Source: JALHUB01 sp963719465 (GTDB taxonomy: Bacteria; Chloroflexota; Dehalococcoidia; DSTF01; JALHUB01). Taken from it: DNA of 64,000 nucleotides. Positions 37,529 to 45,754 of this stretch are shown piece after piece; position 1 is the stretch's first letter; each line of letters begins with the position of its first letter. Both the position numbers and the translations under genes were made by a program. The stretch spans positions 868,001 to 932,000 of the forward strand of contig OY970386.1 in assembly GCA_963719465.1 (NCBI GenBank), read 5' to 3'. The notes below the pieces were generated by a model. The model made no database searches, was not told the DNA's origin, and saw only the letters and a list, made by a program, of their open reading frames with translations.

Positions 37529-38254
37529 ATGCGCTTGTTGCCGGTATTGATTTGCTTTCTGGCCGTGACGTTCGCGTCCTGTGGCGGAGGCGGGGGCGGC
37601 GCGACGGCAACGCCCGGCGCGACGGGAACCGTTTCGCCAGAGGCGCAGGAGACGGCAGAAGCGTCCGTTCCCGACCCGTTCGCAAGCTTGAGCAGCTACG
37701 ACTACGACTTCAAGGTGCTTGCCGACGGAGAGCTCCAGGTGGAGATCCAGGGCGCGATCCAGGGATCGGACCGGATTGAGGCGAATTTCATTGTCAGCGG
37801 CTCGACCACGCCTATCGAATCGGTCATCATAATCGGCAGTCAGGCCTGGATGAACGACAGCTCGACCGACGACCAGTGGGCCATGACGGACGTGGGCACG
37901 GCGGGGAGTGTTCTGGCGGGGGCGCACCCGAAGGACATCTGGCAGTTGCTGCCGGTCGACCAACTGGTCGGCGGGGCGAACGATCTGGGCGAGGAGAACG
38001 TAAACGGCGTAGCGTCGCATCACTTCCAGGTCAGCAGCCTGAGCTCAGACGCGCAGAGCACGCTGTCGACGTTCCTTGGGGTGACGGTCACCTCGTCGGG
38101 CACAATCGACATCTGGCGCGCCGACAACGGCAACTGGCCAGCTAAGGCCAAGATCACCGCGCAGTTCCAGAACGGCGAGTCGACCTCTACGGCTGAGGCC
38201 GATTGGGACGTGACCAATGTCGGCAGCGCGACGGTGCAGGCGCCGCCGCAATAG
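37529..38254 (+). CDS. LppX/LprG-like lipoprotein, copy 2
   Basis: The intact 241-residue lipoprotein has the signal and lipobox ending FASC, a GGGGGGA run and Thr/Ser linker, and an LppX/LprG-like beta-sheet domain ending GSATVQAPPQ. It differs from copy 1 by scattered substitutions; coding starts are 857 bases apart. It is exported and lipid-anchored on the outer face of the cytoplasmic membrane. AGGAGGT precedes the ATG. Confidence 0.82.
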   Translation: MRLLPVLICFLAVTFASCGGGGGGATATPGATGTVSPEAQETAEASVPDPFASLSSYDYDFKVLADGELQVEIQGAIQGSDRIEANFIVSGSTTPIESVIIIGSQAWMNDSSTDDQWAMTDVGTAGSVLAGAHPKDIWQLLPVDQLVGGANDLGEENVNGVASHHFQVSSLSSDAQSTLSTFLGVTVTSSGTIDIWRADNGNWPAKAKITAQFQNGESTSTAEADWDVTNVGSATVQAPPQ

Positions 38255-38260
38255 CTCCGA

Positions 38261-38288
38261 GCCGAGACTGGAGAGTTTCGCCTACGTT
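38261..38288 (+). repeat. Degenerate copy of the hairpin + CTACG repeat
   Basis: GCCGAGACT at 38261 is followed by GGAG and a mismatched second arm, then CTACGTT. It matches the copy at 42169 in its first arm. Confidence 0.5.
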
Positions 38289-38308
38289 CACAGAATGAGG
38301 GGCGACGC

Positions 38309-38653
38309 TTACTGGAAGCGGACGATGGAGACGCCGCGGCTCCAGAGGCCTTCGAGGTTGTAATAGGAGCGCATTTCGGCGTCGAACAGGTGGACGACAA
38401 CGTCGCCGAGGTCGAGCAGCACCCAGCCGGACTCCGCTTCACCCTCGCGTCGGATGCCGTCGACGCCGCGGGCGCTGAGGTCGCCATCAAGTGTGTCGAG
38501 GAGGGCTTGCATCTGGCGGGGGTTCGTGGCGGAGGCGATCACGAAATAGTCGGCGAAATTCGCAACCTGGCCAATGTCGAGTAGTATAATGTCATTTGCC
38601 TGTTTGTCCGACAGGAGCTCAACGACTCGCTGAGCCAGCTCGTTTGCTTCCAG
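38309..38653 (-). CDS. rsfS: Ribosomal silencing factor RsfS, apparent CTG start
   Basis: The 114-residue protein has the RsfS pattern: ELAQRVVELLSDKQANDIIL, LDIGQVANFADYFVIASATN and SGWVLLDLGDVVVHLFD. It binds L14 and keeps ribosomal subunits apart in stationary phase. The first ATG/GTG/TTG in frame (at 38542) would cut off the N-terminal third. A CTG at 38653-38651, with GGAGGTG 5 bases before it and TATAAT on the minus strand at 38678-38673, gives the full family length. It is divergent from mnmA. Confidence 0.9.
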   Translation of the reverse strand: MEANELAQRVVELLSDKQANDIILLDIGQVANFADYFVIASATNPRQMQALLDTLDGDLSARGVDGIRREGEAESGWVLLDLGDVVVHLFDAEMRSYYNLEGLWSRGVSIVRFQ

Positions 38654-38727
38654 GTTTTCACCTCCGCCGACAATTATAGCATGGGCTTCAGCGCCGTCGC
38701 AGGCGTTTTCTTTATCGGGTGGCTTTG

Positions 38728-39798
38728 ATGGACCGTAAGCGCGTTATTGTAGCGATGAGCGGCGGCGTTGATTCGTCGGTAGCGGCGGCGTTGCTGCTGC
38801 GCGAGGGGCACGACGTGTGCGGCGTGACGATGCGGTTGTGGACGGAGGATTCGGGAGCTGCGTCTCTGAACAGCGGCTGCTGCGTTCTCGGCGCAGAGGA
38901 CGCGCGAGCGGTGTGCGCGACGCTGGGCATGCCGCACCAGGTGATCAACTTCGAGCGGGAGTTCGCGAAGGAGGTCGTCGACTACTTCTGTCGCGACTAC
39001 GAGCGGGGACGGACGCCCAACCCGTGCCTGGCCTGCAATGACCGGATGAAGTTCAAGCTGCTGCTGGAGCGCGCGACGGCGATGGGCGCCGACTTCCTGG
39101 CGACGGGCCATTACGCGCGCATTCGCAGCGACGGCGGCGAGTTCCGGTTGCTCAGGGCGGTGGACGCAACGAAGGACCAGTCCTACGCGTTGTTTACGGT
39201 AGGGCAGGCGGAGCTGGCGCGGCTGCTCTTTCCGGTCGGTGAGCACAGGAAGTCGGAAGTGCGGCGGCTGGCAGCGGAGCTGGGGCTGCCGGTGGCGGCG
39301 AAGCGCGACAGCTTCGAGATATGCTTCATCGGCGACGACTATCGGGCGTTCATCGGCGGGCGCGTGCGGCAGGAGCCGGGGGAGATACGCGACACGACGG
39401 GGCGGGTCGTCGGCAGGCACGAGGGCGTCGGCGGCTACACGGTCGGGCAGCGGCACGGCCTGGGGGTAGCGCTCGGCGAGCGGCGGTACGTCGTCGCGAT
39501 CGACCGCGAGGAGAACGCGGTCACTATCGGCGGCGAGGACGATTTGCTATGCGAGGGGCTGGTGGCGGAAGACCTGCGCTGGGTCGGCAGGCGGCCGGAG
39601 GGAGACATCGACGTGCTGGCGCAGGTGCGGTATCGGGCGCCGGCGGTGGCGGCGACGCTTTCGATGCACGGAGACGCGGGTTCGGTGCGATTTCGGGAGC
39701 CGCAGAGGGCGATCACGCCGGGGCAGGCTGCGGTATTCTATGACGGAGAGCAAGTTATCGGCGGCGGCATCATAGCGAAGGCGCTGCCTTCAGACTGA
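38728..39798 (+). CDS. mnmA: tRNA-specific 2-thiouridylase
   Basis: The 356-residue enzyme thiolates U34 of Lys, Glu and Gln tRNAs. The PP-loop is in VIVAMSGGVDSSVAAALL, the first catalytic Cys in TPNPCLACNDRMKF and the second in FEICFIGDDYRAF; HYARI and ATKDQSYAL are also present. ATG at 38728 is preferred to GTG at 38719. Divergent from rsfS. Confidence 0.96.
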   Translation: MDRKRVIVAMSGGVDSSVAAALLLREGHDVCGVTMRLWTEDSGAASLNSGCCVLGAEDARAVCATLGMPHQVINFEREFAKEVVDYFCRDYERGRTPNPCLACNDRMKFKLLLERATAMGADFLATGHYARIRSDGGEFRLLRAVDATKDQSYALFTVGQAELARLLFPVGEHRKSEVRRLAAELGLPVAAKRDSFEICFIGDDYRAFIGGRVRQEPGEIRDTTGRVVGRHEGVGGYTVGQRHGLGVALGERRYVVAIDREENAVTIGGEDDLLCEGLVAEDLRWVGRRPEGDIDVLAQVRYRAPAVAATLSMHGDAGSVRFREPQRAITPGQAAVFYDGEQVIGGGIIAKALPSD

Positions 39799-39859
39799 GC
39801 GGCCGCCGGGGCTAACCCGCCATGACGGCAGGTTTCGACACACCAAGGAGGCGTGGCAC

Positions 39860-40181
39860 ATGAATCTCCAGGACGTTCCGAGATCTTGTCATTATCATCG
39901 CCGGTTGCCTTATGGCGCTGGTGCTGATCGTGACGCTCATCGTCGTGATCGTCGTCGGCTTCGCGACGCGCGGACTCATCGCCGCCGTCAGAAGCGTTCT
40001 GAAGACGCAGGTGTCGCCGACGCTGGACTCGGCAAAGGCGGTGGTCGATGACATTCGCGGGACGACGGCTTTCGTCGCCGACACGACGGTCAGTCCTATC
40101 GTCCGAATCTGGGGGATCGTGACGGGGGTCCGTCGCGGCGTGATGGCGCTGGCGGGGCTGGGCCGGAAGAAGGGCAAGTAG
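39860..40181 (+). CDS. Membrane protein of the YtxH-linked family (one frameshift)
   Basis: The repaired 106-residue protein reads NLQDVRDLVIIIAGCLMALV then a membrane helix (LIVTLIVVIVVGFATRGLI), and a segment TLDSAKAVVDDIRGTTAFVA with an end VRIWGIVTGVRRGV. This is the common partner of YtxH-domain proteins. One extra base near 39878 (GACGTTCCGAG) separates the ATG from the rest; the in-frame ATG at 39912 would give 89 residues without it. AAGGAGG precedes the ATG at 39860. Role unknown; anchored in the membrane with the downstream gene. Confidence 0.65.
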
Positions 40182-40205
40182 GGCGCCGGGCGAAGGAGGT
40201 TGATC

Positions 40206-40667
40206 ATGGACGAGACAACTGAGGGCGTCGAGGCGCGGCAGGGCGAAGAAGCCGAGGAGCCGAGCGTCGAGGCGGATGAGGAATGCGAGTGCGGGCCTGA
40301 GAAGCGAAGGAGGGGCGGATTCGGCGCGGGCATTCTCATGGGCGGGCTGGTCGGCGGCACGCTGGCGTTGCTGCTGGCGCCGCTGAAGGGGGAGACCGGC
40401 GCGTCGAAAGCGGTGTCGGGCGAGGGGGGAGAGCGACGACGCGCCCAGATGGAGGAAGAAGGCTTGCTGAGGGCGCAGGTGGCGAAGGAACGGATGTCGT
40501 CGATGGCGGGCGGCATCGTGGCGGGCGCGCAGGGCGCCTGGCGGACGCTGCGGGAGCGGCTGAGCGACGCGTGGACGGAGGGCAAGGAGGGGATGGCGGA
40601 AGGGCAGGAGCAGGCGCGTCGGAAGCATTTCATGATGGCGCGTCGAGGGCATCACCGGGCGCGCTAG
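40206..40667 (+). CDS. YtxH-domain protein
   Basis: The 153-residue protein has an acidic, Cys-containing N-terminus (ECECGPEKRRRGGF), then the YtxH glycine-rich membrane helix GAGILMGGLVGGTLALLLAP with LKGE after it, then a long charged helix. The family is stress-linked but poorly understood. GAAGGAGG precedes the ATG at 40206. It follows the small membrane protein by 24 bases. Confidence 0.8.
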   Translation: MDETTEGVEARQGEEAEEPSVEADEECECGPEKRRRGGFGAGILMGGLVGGTLALLLAPLKGETGASKAVSGEGGERRRAQMEEEGLLRAQVAKERMSSMAGGIVAGAQGAWRTLRERLSDAWTEGKEGMAEGQEQARRKHFMMARRGHHRAR

Positions 40668-40740
40668 TGGCCCTTTTTCTCCCCTCTAATGTTCTTCTGA
40701 TCCGGCGTCCGGCTTCGTCGGAGGCCGCGGGCGCTGCTCC

Positions 40741-41307
40741 CTAGAACACCAACGGGATGAGCCGCTTCGTTCGGCGCTTGTACTCGGGATAGGCTATCGG
40801 GAAGTGGCGCGAGAGAAGCGCCTCCTCCTGCCGGGCGCGGGTCAGGACGCCGAGTACGCAGACGGCGAAGATGATGAGCACCCACACGTTGGCGATCCAT
40901 ACGACCACGCCCACGAGCATCAGCAGCATGCCGGTGTAGAGCGGGTGACGCACGTAGCGATACGGCCCGCGCCTGATGAGCTCGTGGCCCTCCTTGAAGA
41001 CGGTACGCGAACTCCAGTTGCCGCCAAGCACCGTCCGCGCCCAGAAGGCGACAACGAGGCCGGCGAGGACGATGGCGTCGGCTAGCACAGCCCTCCAGGC
41101 CGGCCTGTGGCTGAAGAAGTGTCCCAGAGCGGTGCCGGGGAAGACACGCCCTATGACCAGCATAAGAATCAAGACGAGAAGAAGGATCGGAAAACGAGGA
41201 TAGCGAACTCTCTCCAGCGTCCGCTTCTGGCGAAAGGCGGCGACCAGGAGGTAGGCGTAGAAGGCGACGTAGCAGGCGATTATGAAGCCGCCGGCGAACT
41301 TGTCCAT
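40741..41307 (-). CDS. Isoprenylcysteine carboxyl methyltransferase-like membrane protein
   Basis: The 188-residue protein has four or five membrane segments and the ICMT/PEMT signature GPYRYVRHPLYTGMLL near residue 118 followed by EEALLSRHFPIAYPEYKRRT. Members methylate lipids or prenyl-cysteine using S-adenosylmethionine; the bacterial substrate is generally unknown. ATG at 41307 is chosen because the longer reading is Arg/Pro-rich and outside the family. It overlaps the small membrane protein upstream by 28 bases. Confidence 0.85.
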   Translation of the reverse strand: MDKFAGGFIIACYVAFYAYLLVAAFRQKRTLERVRYPRFPILLLVLILMLVIGRVFPGTALGHFFSHRPAWRAVLADAIVLAGLVVAFWARTVLGGNWSSRTVFKEGHELIRRGPYRYVRHPLYTGMLLMLVGVVVWIANVWVLIIFAVCVLGVLTRARQEEALLSRHFPIAYPEYKRRTKRLIPLVF

Positions 41308-41558
41308 ACTTCTATTCTGCGACGTCGTGAATCCGAGCGCCAGCGGCGGCGCAGCCCGGCGTGGAGCGGCGGCCAGTCGGGGCGATAGGCGTAGATGAGG
41401 ACGGCGCTCAGAAGGAGGAGAGCCATCAGGCAGACGCATGAGGCGATCTCGACGGGCGTGGCGCTGAATTCTTCGTCGATACCGTTGTAGAGGAGCCAGA
41501 GGACGAAGAGAAGGTCGCCGGCGATCACAGCGTATCTCTTCCTGCCGGCGATGCGCAT
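41280..41558 (-). CDS. Small two-helix membrane protein
   Basis: The 92-residue protein has two hydrophobic helices (AVIAGDLLFVLWLLYNG and EIASCVCLMALLLLSAVLIY) and an Arg-rich C-terminus. GAGG lies 8 bases before the ATG. It starts 8 bases after the EVE gene and overlaps the ICMT-like gene, so the three are probably one transcript. No family recognised. Confidence 0.6.
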   Translation of the reverse strand: MRIAGRKRYAVIAGDLLFVLWLLYNGIDEEFSATPVEIASCVCLMALLLLSAVLIYAYRPDWPPLHAGLRRRWRSDSRRRRIEVWTSSPAAS

Positions 41559-41566
41559 GCCAGTCC

Positions 41567-42004
41567 TCACTTCCTGGGCGTCATCCTTCTCGAGATGGTT
41601 TCGAAGTCCTCTTTCGGAATCTCGAGGAAGCCGAATCGGAAGACGTAGCCCCAGGCGCTCTTGTTGCGGATGAAGGTCAGCTCCGGAATGAGGGGCAGGG
41701 CGTCGACTTCGTCGCAAGGCAAGTAGTCGGCGTCGCGTCGGAACGATACGAAGCCAGCACCCATGTCTCCCTGATAGACATCGCCTTCTTTCACGCGGGC
41801 GATGGCGGTGAACCTCTTCAGCGGTTCCTTCCCCTCAAAACGAAGCTTGGGGGAGTAGAAGACGACCATGTCGCCGGGCCGCAGGCGCTTCATGGGGGCG
41901 GCCTTGCCGTGGTTCGCCTGAACGATGCCCAGCCGCTTGCCGATTTCCACGTGGTCTCTGGAAACGACGATGAGCCAGTACCTGGTGTCGCGGGCGTCGG
42001 CCAT
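41567..42004 (-). CDS. EVE-domain (PUA-like) protein
   Basis: The 145-residue protein is a single EVE domain: RYWLIVVSRDHVEIGKRLGI, LRPGDMVVFYSPK, FTAIARVKEGDVYQGD and FGFLEIPKEDFETI. EVE domains bind modified bases in DNA or RNA. GGAGGACCCC precedes the ATG at 42004. No restriction genes are nearby. Confidence 0.85.
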   Translation of the reverse strand: MADARDTRYWLIVVSRDHVEIGKRLGIVQANHGKAAPMKRLRPGDMVVFYSPKLRFEGKEPLKRFTAIARVKEGDVYQGDMGAGFVSFRRDADYLPCDEVDALPLIPELTFIRNKSAWGYVFRFGFLEIPKEDFETISRRMTPRK

Positions 42005-42022
42005 GGGGTCCTCCCGACCCGC

Positions 42023-42046
42023 GGGAGGTCTAAAGACCTCCCCTAC
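42023..42046 (+). repeat. Hairpin + CTAC repeat upstream of the EVE gene
   Basis: Arms GGGAGGTCT (42023-42031) and AGACCTCCC (42034-42042) are perfect with a two-base loop, followed by CTAC. It is closely related to the copy at 21967. Confidence 0.7.
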
Positions 42047-42073
42047 ATATGGTGCTCCCTGCTCTCCAGTTGG

Positions 42074-42158
42074 CGGAGAGGGTGGGATTCGAACCCACGG
42101 ACCCCGAAAGGTCACACGCTCTCCGGGCGTGCCTGATCGGCCACTCCAGCACCTCTCC
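42074..42158 (-). tRNA. tRNA-Ser (GGA anticodon)
   Basis: The minus strand folds into a class II tRNA: acceptor GGAGAGG with CCTCTCC and discriminator G, a long variable arm, TTCGAATC T-loop, and anticodon loop CCGGAGA reading GGA. No CCA is encoded. Confidence 0.95.
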
Positions 42159-42168
42159 GCCTGAAGGA

Positions 42169-42281
42169 GCCGAGACTGGAAGGTCTCGGCTACGTTATTC
42201 GGTTGTTCTCTGCGCTGACGCGCCTAGACTGGAAACTCCCGGCTACGATGTTGGAGGCGCGGGCAAGATGCCCGCGCTACG
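42169..42281 (+). repeat. Three hairpin + CTACG repeats between two tRNA-Ser genes
   Basis: Copies lie at 42169-42190 (GCCGAGAC/GTCTCGGC with a TGGAAG loop, then TACGTTA), at about 42225-42246 (degenerate, CTACGAT) and at 42257-42281 (GCGCGGGCA/TGCCCGCGC, loop AGA, then TACG). Confidence 0.7.
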
Positions 42282-42308
42282 TGATGCAATTTTGCCGCGA
42301 GAGTCTGG

Positions 42309-42395
42309 CGGAGAGGGAGGGATTCGAACCCCCGGTCCCGTTGCCAGGACACCGCTTTTCGAGAGCGGCACCATAAACCACTCGGACACCTCTCC
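42309..42395 (-). tRNA. tRNA-Ser (CGA anticodon)
   Basis: A second class II tRNA on the minus strand with acceptor GGAGAGG/CCTCTCC, discriminator G, long variable arm, GGTTCGAATCC T-arm and anticodon loop CTCGAAA reading CGA. Confidence 0.95.
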
Positions 42396-42444
42396 GCCGG
42401 GTGCCAATGGCAACGTAGATTATAGCACAGCAGCAGGTCGCTGC

Positions 42445-43176
42445 TCAGGAAAGAGGCGGAAGCGTTTGGACAGGTGCGGGCGTGGGCGTGGTATCGGGGA
42501 CGCGGTCGCCGACGACGATGAGGCGCTTGTCGTACTGGCGGGTGGCGCTGTTGAAGGTGCCGCAGCAGGTGATGAGGGTGACTTGCTCATTGGGAGTGGG
42601 TCCGACGATCTGGTTGATGGGCGCGCCATCGACGGGGATGCACTCAAGGGAGGAGACCGCATAGTTATAGACGGCGCCGTCGGCAAGGTGGACTTCGATC
42701 ATGTCGCCGGGATTGAGTTTGTTCAGATACCAGAAGACGGCGGCGCCGACGTTATGGTAGTCGACGTGGCCGGCGAAGACGGCGTTGCCGCCGGTGCCGG
42801 GCCGGGCACTGAAGTCGTACCAGGCGACGTCGTAAGCGTTGCCGGGGGATTGCATGACCCCGTTTTCGTCGAGGCCGAGGGCGACGAGGGGGGCGTCGAC
42901 CTTGGCATTCGGGATCACGAGCCGGACGGGCGGCGCGTCGTCTGGCGTGGCAACAGCCGGCGACGGAGTCCATAGCTGCCGCGGAACTGTGAAGCCAGGA
43001 ACCGTGCCGGGGCCGCTGCGCTCGGTGTTGCCGATTACGCCGCTGGCCGACAGCCCGAAGAGTATGCCGGAGGCGAGGAGCGCCGCTATGCCCAGCGCCA
43101 TCACGATTATGGAAAGGCGGCTGAGGCGGTCTGAAGTGGAGTGGGTGGCCGGTCGGAACTTCAAAGGCGTTGGCAT
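42445..43176 (-). CDS. Class F-like sortase 1
   Basis: The 243-residue transpeptidase has an N-terminal membrane anchor (SIIVMALGIAALLASGIL) and the sortase barrel with LVIPNAKVDAPLVALGL, catalytic His in FAGHVDYHNVGAAVFW, Cys in TLITCCGTFN and Arg in YDKRLIVVG. Sortases cut surface proteins at a sorting motif and join them to the cell wall or to each other. It is the last of four related sortases on this strand and has an extra C-terminal Pro/Thr tail (TTPTPAPVQTLPPLS). Confidence 0.93.
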   Translation of the reverse strand: MPTPLKFRPATHSTSDRLSRLSIIVMALGIAALLASGILFGLSASGVIGNTERSGPGTVPGFTVPRQLWTPSPAVATPDDAPPVRLVIPNAKVDAPLVALGLDENGVMQSPGNAYDVAWYDFSARPGTGGNAVFAGHVDYHNVGAAVFWYLNKLNPGDMIEVHLADGAVYNYAVSSLECIPVDGAPINQIVGPTPNEQVTLITCCGTFNSATRQYDKRLIVVGDRVPDTTPTPAPVQTLPPLS

Positions 43177-43238
43177 TTCCTGCTAGTCGGTTTCTATCAT
43201 TCTATCGGAGCTTTGTCGTTCGCACTAGAGAGGGTCGC

Positions 43239-44033
43239 TCAGTTGACGCGCAGGCCGCGGACCACGAGGCGGTGGTCGTAGTTGTGGGTGGCGGGGTTGA
43301 ACGTTCCCTGGCAGGTGACGATGGTTATGATGTCCTGGCCGGTCTTGGCGACGTAGGTGCTGAAATCGTCGTCGTCGCCGATCTGCTTGCTCCATTGGAC
43401 GGAATAGAGGATCGGCGTGCCGTCCGCCAGGTCGACCTCGATGATGTCGCCGGGGCCGACGAGGTGGAGGTTCCAGAAGACGGCCTCGTAGTTCGGATGG
43501 TAGTCGACGTGGCCGGCGAAGACGGCGTTGCCGCCAGAGCCAGGGGAGCCGCCCATGCCGGGCCAGGCGGTGAAGTCATACCAGACAACGTCGTCTTTGC
43601 CGTTGGGGACGCCCATGACGCCGTCGGTACCCATAACGCGGATGTTGACGGGGGCGTCGACGCCGATGGAGGGGATCTTCATGCGCATGCCGCTGCTGGC
43701 GGCCGGTCCCTGGGAGGACGAGCTTCCGCCGGCAGGGCCGGGCGTGGGCGTGGCTAGGGCGGCGGCCCACTCGGCGATGGCGGCCGGGTCGATCGTCGCC
43801 GTGGCGGTGGGCGTGAGCGTTGAGTCGGGAGTGGCGGTGCTGTTGTCCGCAAGGACGTCGCTGCCGGAGGAGGAGCCGGGGGAAGCGACGGCGACAAGAG
43901 CGATGAGGACAGCCACGTAGACAGCGGCGACGCCGCTCACGAGGAAAGCGCCGCGTGGGTAGCGTCGGTAGAGTCCGACGAACTGGTCGCGGCGCTGCTT
44001 GAGCGCGATTATCAGCCTATGCGAACGGCCCAT
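43239..44033 (-). CDS. Class F-like sortase 2
   Basis: The 264-residue sortase has a membrane anchor near residues 30-52 (AVYVAVLIALVAVAS), a Thr/Ser linker, MKIPSIGVDAPVNIRVMG, His in FAGHVDYHPNYEAVFW, Cys in TIVTCQGTFN and Arg in YDHRLVVRGLRV. Its start overlaps the end of the neighbouring sortase by 22 bases, and a TATAAT lies 14 bases before the start. Confidence 0.93.
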   Translation of the reverse strand: MGRSHRLIIALKQRRDQFVGLYRRYPRGAFLVSGVAAVYVAVLIALVAVASPGSSSGSDVLADNSTATPDSTLTPTATATIDPAAIAEWAAALATPTPGPAGGSSSSQGPAASSGMRMKIPSIGVDAPVNIRVMGTDGVMGVPNGKDDVVWYDFTAWPGMGGSPGSGGNAVFAGHVDYHPNYEAVFWNLHLVGPGDIIEVDLADGTPILYSVQWSKQIGDDDDFSTYVAKTGQDIITIVTCQGTFNPATHNYDHRLVVRGLRVN

Positions 44034-44680
44034 ACTATCCGCCTATCATTATACTGGCTTGTGGTGGAATTAAAGCTACCAGCGCAGGTTATCAGGGTTA
44101 GCGACTCCTGCGGCGTGGAAGCAACGATCTCGTTGAAGGCCGTGGAGGACGGATCGACGACGCGGTTGGACTGAGTGGAATAGGTATACTGGCTGCCGTC
44201 CTCGAGACGAAGGGTAATCTGGTCACCCTGCTTGAGGTCGTCGAGATTGGCGAACACGGCCGGGCCATAGTCATGGTAATCGACGTGCCCCGCCAAGACG
44301 GTGTTGCCGCCGTCGCCGGGGCTGCCCCCGAAGCCGGGAAGGGCGGAGAAGTTGTAGTAGACGACTTGCTCGGGGCCATCCGGCGACGGCATGCGGCCGT
44401 CGGCGTCCACGGCGCGAGAGACGACGGGCGCGTCAATGCCGATGGCGGGGATGACGAGCCGGTCGACGGGATCGGGTGTGGCGGTCGAGGTGGGCGAAGG
44501 CACGGGGGAGGAGAAGGCGATGTTGGAGATGCTTTCGTTGCCGGTGGCGGGATCGTCAACGTGGGCGAGGGCGACGAGCAGGACGAATGCGCCGGCCGCG
44601 GCGAGGGCCAGGGCCGAAGCCAGCAGGGGGCTCCAGCGGGGCAGGCGACGGGGGATTCTGGGACCTCCACCTCCACACAT
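44012..44680 (-). CDS. Class F-like sortase 3
   Basis: The 222-residue sortase has an N-terminal anchor (ASALALAAAGAFVLLVALA), LVIPAIGIDAPVVSRAVD, His in LAGHVDYHDYGPAVF, Cys in TLITCAGSFN and Arg in YNDRRIVWAVRI. GAGGTGC precedes the ATG. It resembles sortase 4 closely (AVRI ending, ASTPQESLT block), so these two arose by duplication. Confidence 0.93.
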   Translation of the reverse strand: MCGGGGPRIPRRLPRWSPLLASALALAAAGAFVLLVALAHVDDPATGNESISNIAFSSPVPSPTSTATPDPVDRLVIPAIGIDAPVVSRAVDADGRMPSPDGPEQVVYYNFSALPGFGGSPGDGGNTVLAGHVDYHDYGPAVFANLDDLKQGDQITLRLEDGSQYTYSTQSNRVVDPSSTAFNEIVASTPQESLTLITCAGSFNSTTSQYNDRRIVWAVRIG

Positions 44681-44689
44681 GTTGCACCT

Positions 44690-45439
44690 CTAGCTTATGC
44701 GCACGGCCCAGACGACACGACGCTCGTCGTAGGAACGGCTCGTAGAGTCGAAGGTGCCGGCGCATGTGATCATGGTGAGCGATTCCTGCGGGGTTGAGGC
44801 GACGATCTGGTTCCAGGAGGTCGAGGCGGGGTCGACGACGCGGTTCCACTGGACGGTGTAATGATAAGAGCTGCCGTCATTGAGTTGAATGATGATCTCG
44901 TCGCCTTCGGCAAGCTTTCCAAGGTTCCAGAAGATGGCCGGGCCGTAGTCATGGTAGTCGACGTGGCCGGAGAGAACGGTGTTGCCACCGACGCCGGGCC
45001 TACCGCCGAGGCCGGGGAAGGCGGAGAAGTCGTACCAGACGACGTCGTTAGGTCCGTCGGGGTTGGGCATGTCGGTCGAGCCGTTGGCGGCGGGTGTGAC
45101 GACGCGCTCGGAGAGGACGGCGTCGACGTTGATGGACGGGATTATGAGGTGGTCGCCGCCACTGCTAGCGCCCGGAACCGGCGCACTCGGGTTGGTGCCG
45201 GATACGCCGCTGCTGTTCTGGCGGGCAGTCAGCAGGCTGGGGTCGAGCTGTTGCGCCTGGTTGATGCCTTCGTCGAGAAGGCCGGCGGAGCTCGCGGTGG
45301 GACTGCCGCCTGTCTTGGCGCTACTGCCGCCGCCGCTTCGGGCCACGCCGATTGCGACGATGGCGATGACGAGGAGGACGACGACGGGCACGCCGAACAG
45401 GAGAAGGCGACGCGGTAAGGCAATTCGGTTCATCTGCAT
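44690..45439 (-). CDS. Class F-like sortase 4
   Basis: The 249-residue sortase has an anchor (LLLFGVPVVVLLVIAIVAIG), a Ser/Gly linker, LIIPSINVDAVLSERVV, His in LSGHVDYHDYGPAIFW, Cys in TMITCAGTFD and Arg in YDERRVVWAVRIS. It is the first of four sortases transcribed together toward the left. AAGAGGT precedes the ATG. Confidence 0.93.
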   Translation of the reverse strand: MQMNRIALPRRLLLFGVPVVVLLVIAIVAIGVARSGGGSSAKTGGSPTASSAGLLDEGINQAQQLDPSLLTARQNSSGVSGTNPSAPVPGASSGGDHLIIPSINVDAVLSERVVTPAANGSTDMPNPDGPNDVVWYDFSAFPGLGGRPGVGGNTVLSGHVDYHDYGPAIFWNLGKLAEGDEIIIQLNDGSSYHYTVQWNRVVDPASTSWNQIVASTPQESLTMITCAGTFDSTSRSYDERRVVWAVRIS

Positions 45440-45693
45440 ACCTCTTGGATGAGAGCTCTATCCTCCGCCACCCTGTCTACCCTTCCTTCAGAGGCGGATG
45501 AACAGGTAGGCCCAACGATCCGGCTTGGCGCTCGCCGTCCACTATGGGAACGGCGAAGGGCTGATTCAATTTTAGCGCTGGCAGCGCGATGGTCAAGCAC
45601 GGCGGCGCGTGCTCAGCGGCGCGCACGGCTATGCTGCGTCGCTCAATTGTGCCAACTTCATTCACCTTTGAACTCATTCTTGCTTGAGAGTCG

Positions 45694-45723
45694 CTGGGGG
45701 CCCCGATTGCTCAGGGCCCCCAG
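45694..45723 (-). terminator. Strong GC hairpin at the 3' end of the Ig-like surface gene
   Basis: CTGGGGGCCC (45694-45703) and GGGCCCCCAG (45714-45723) are perfect complements. The hairpin lies 32 bases after the surface gene stop. The T-run is on the plus-strand side only. The rest of 45440-45754 holds no gene. Confidence 0.55.
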
Positions 45724-45754
45724 GGTTTTTGTTCACTAAGCTCGCGGTTACGAC

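Larger units (their letters stand above)
36590..38254 (+). repeat. Tandem duplication of a lipoprotein gene with its promoter
   Basis: Two units of about 857 bases share the promoter (TTGACAAGCT), the leader (CCCTAGTTTGGTAGAAGAAG) and nearly all coding sequence. The high identity indicates a recent duplication. Confidence 0.9.

Noticed and set aside
45449..45739. 96-residue plus-strand frame between sortase 4 and the Ig-like gene
   Set aside because: No domain, no ribosome site, and composition typical of a shadow frame.
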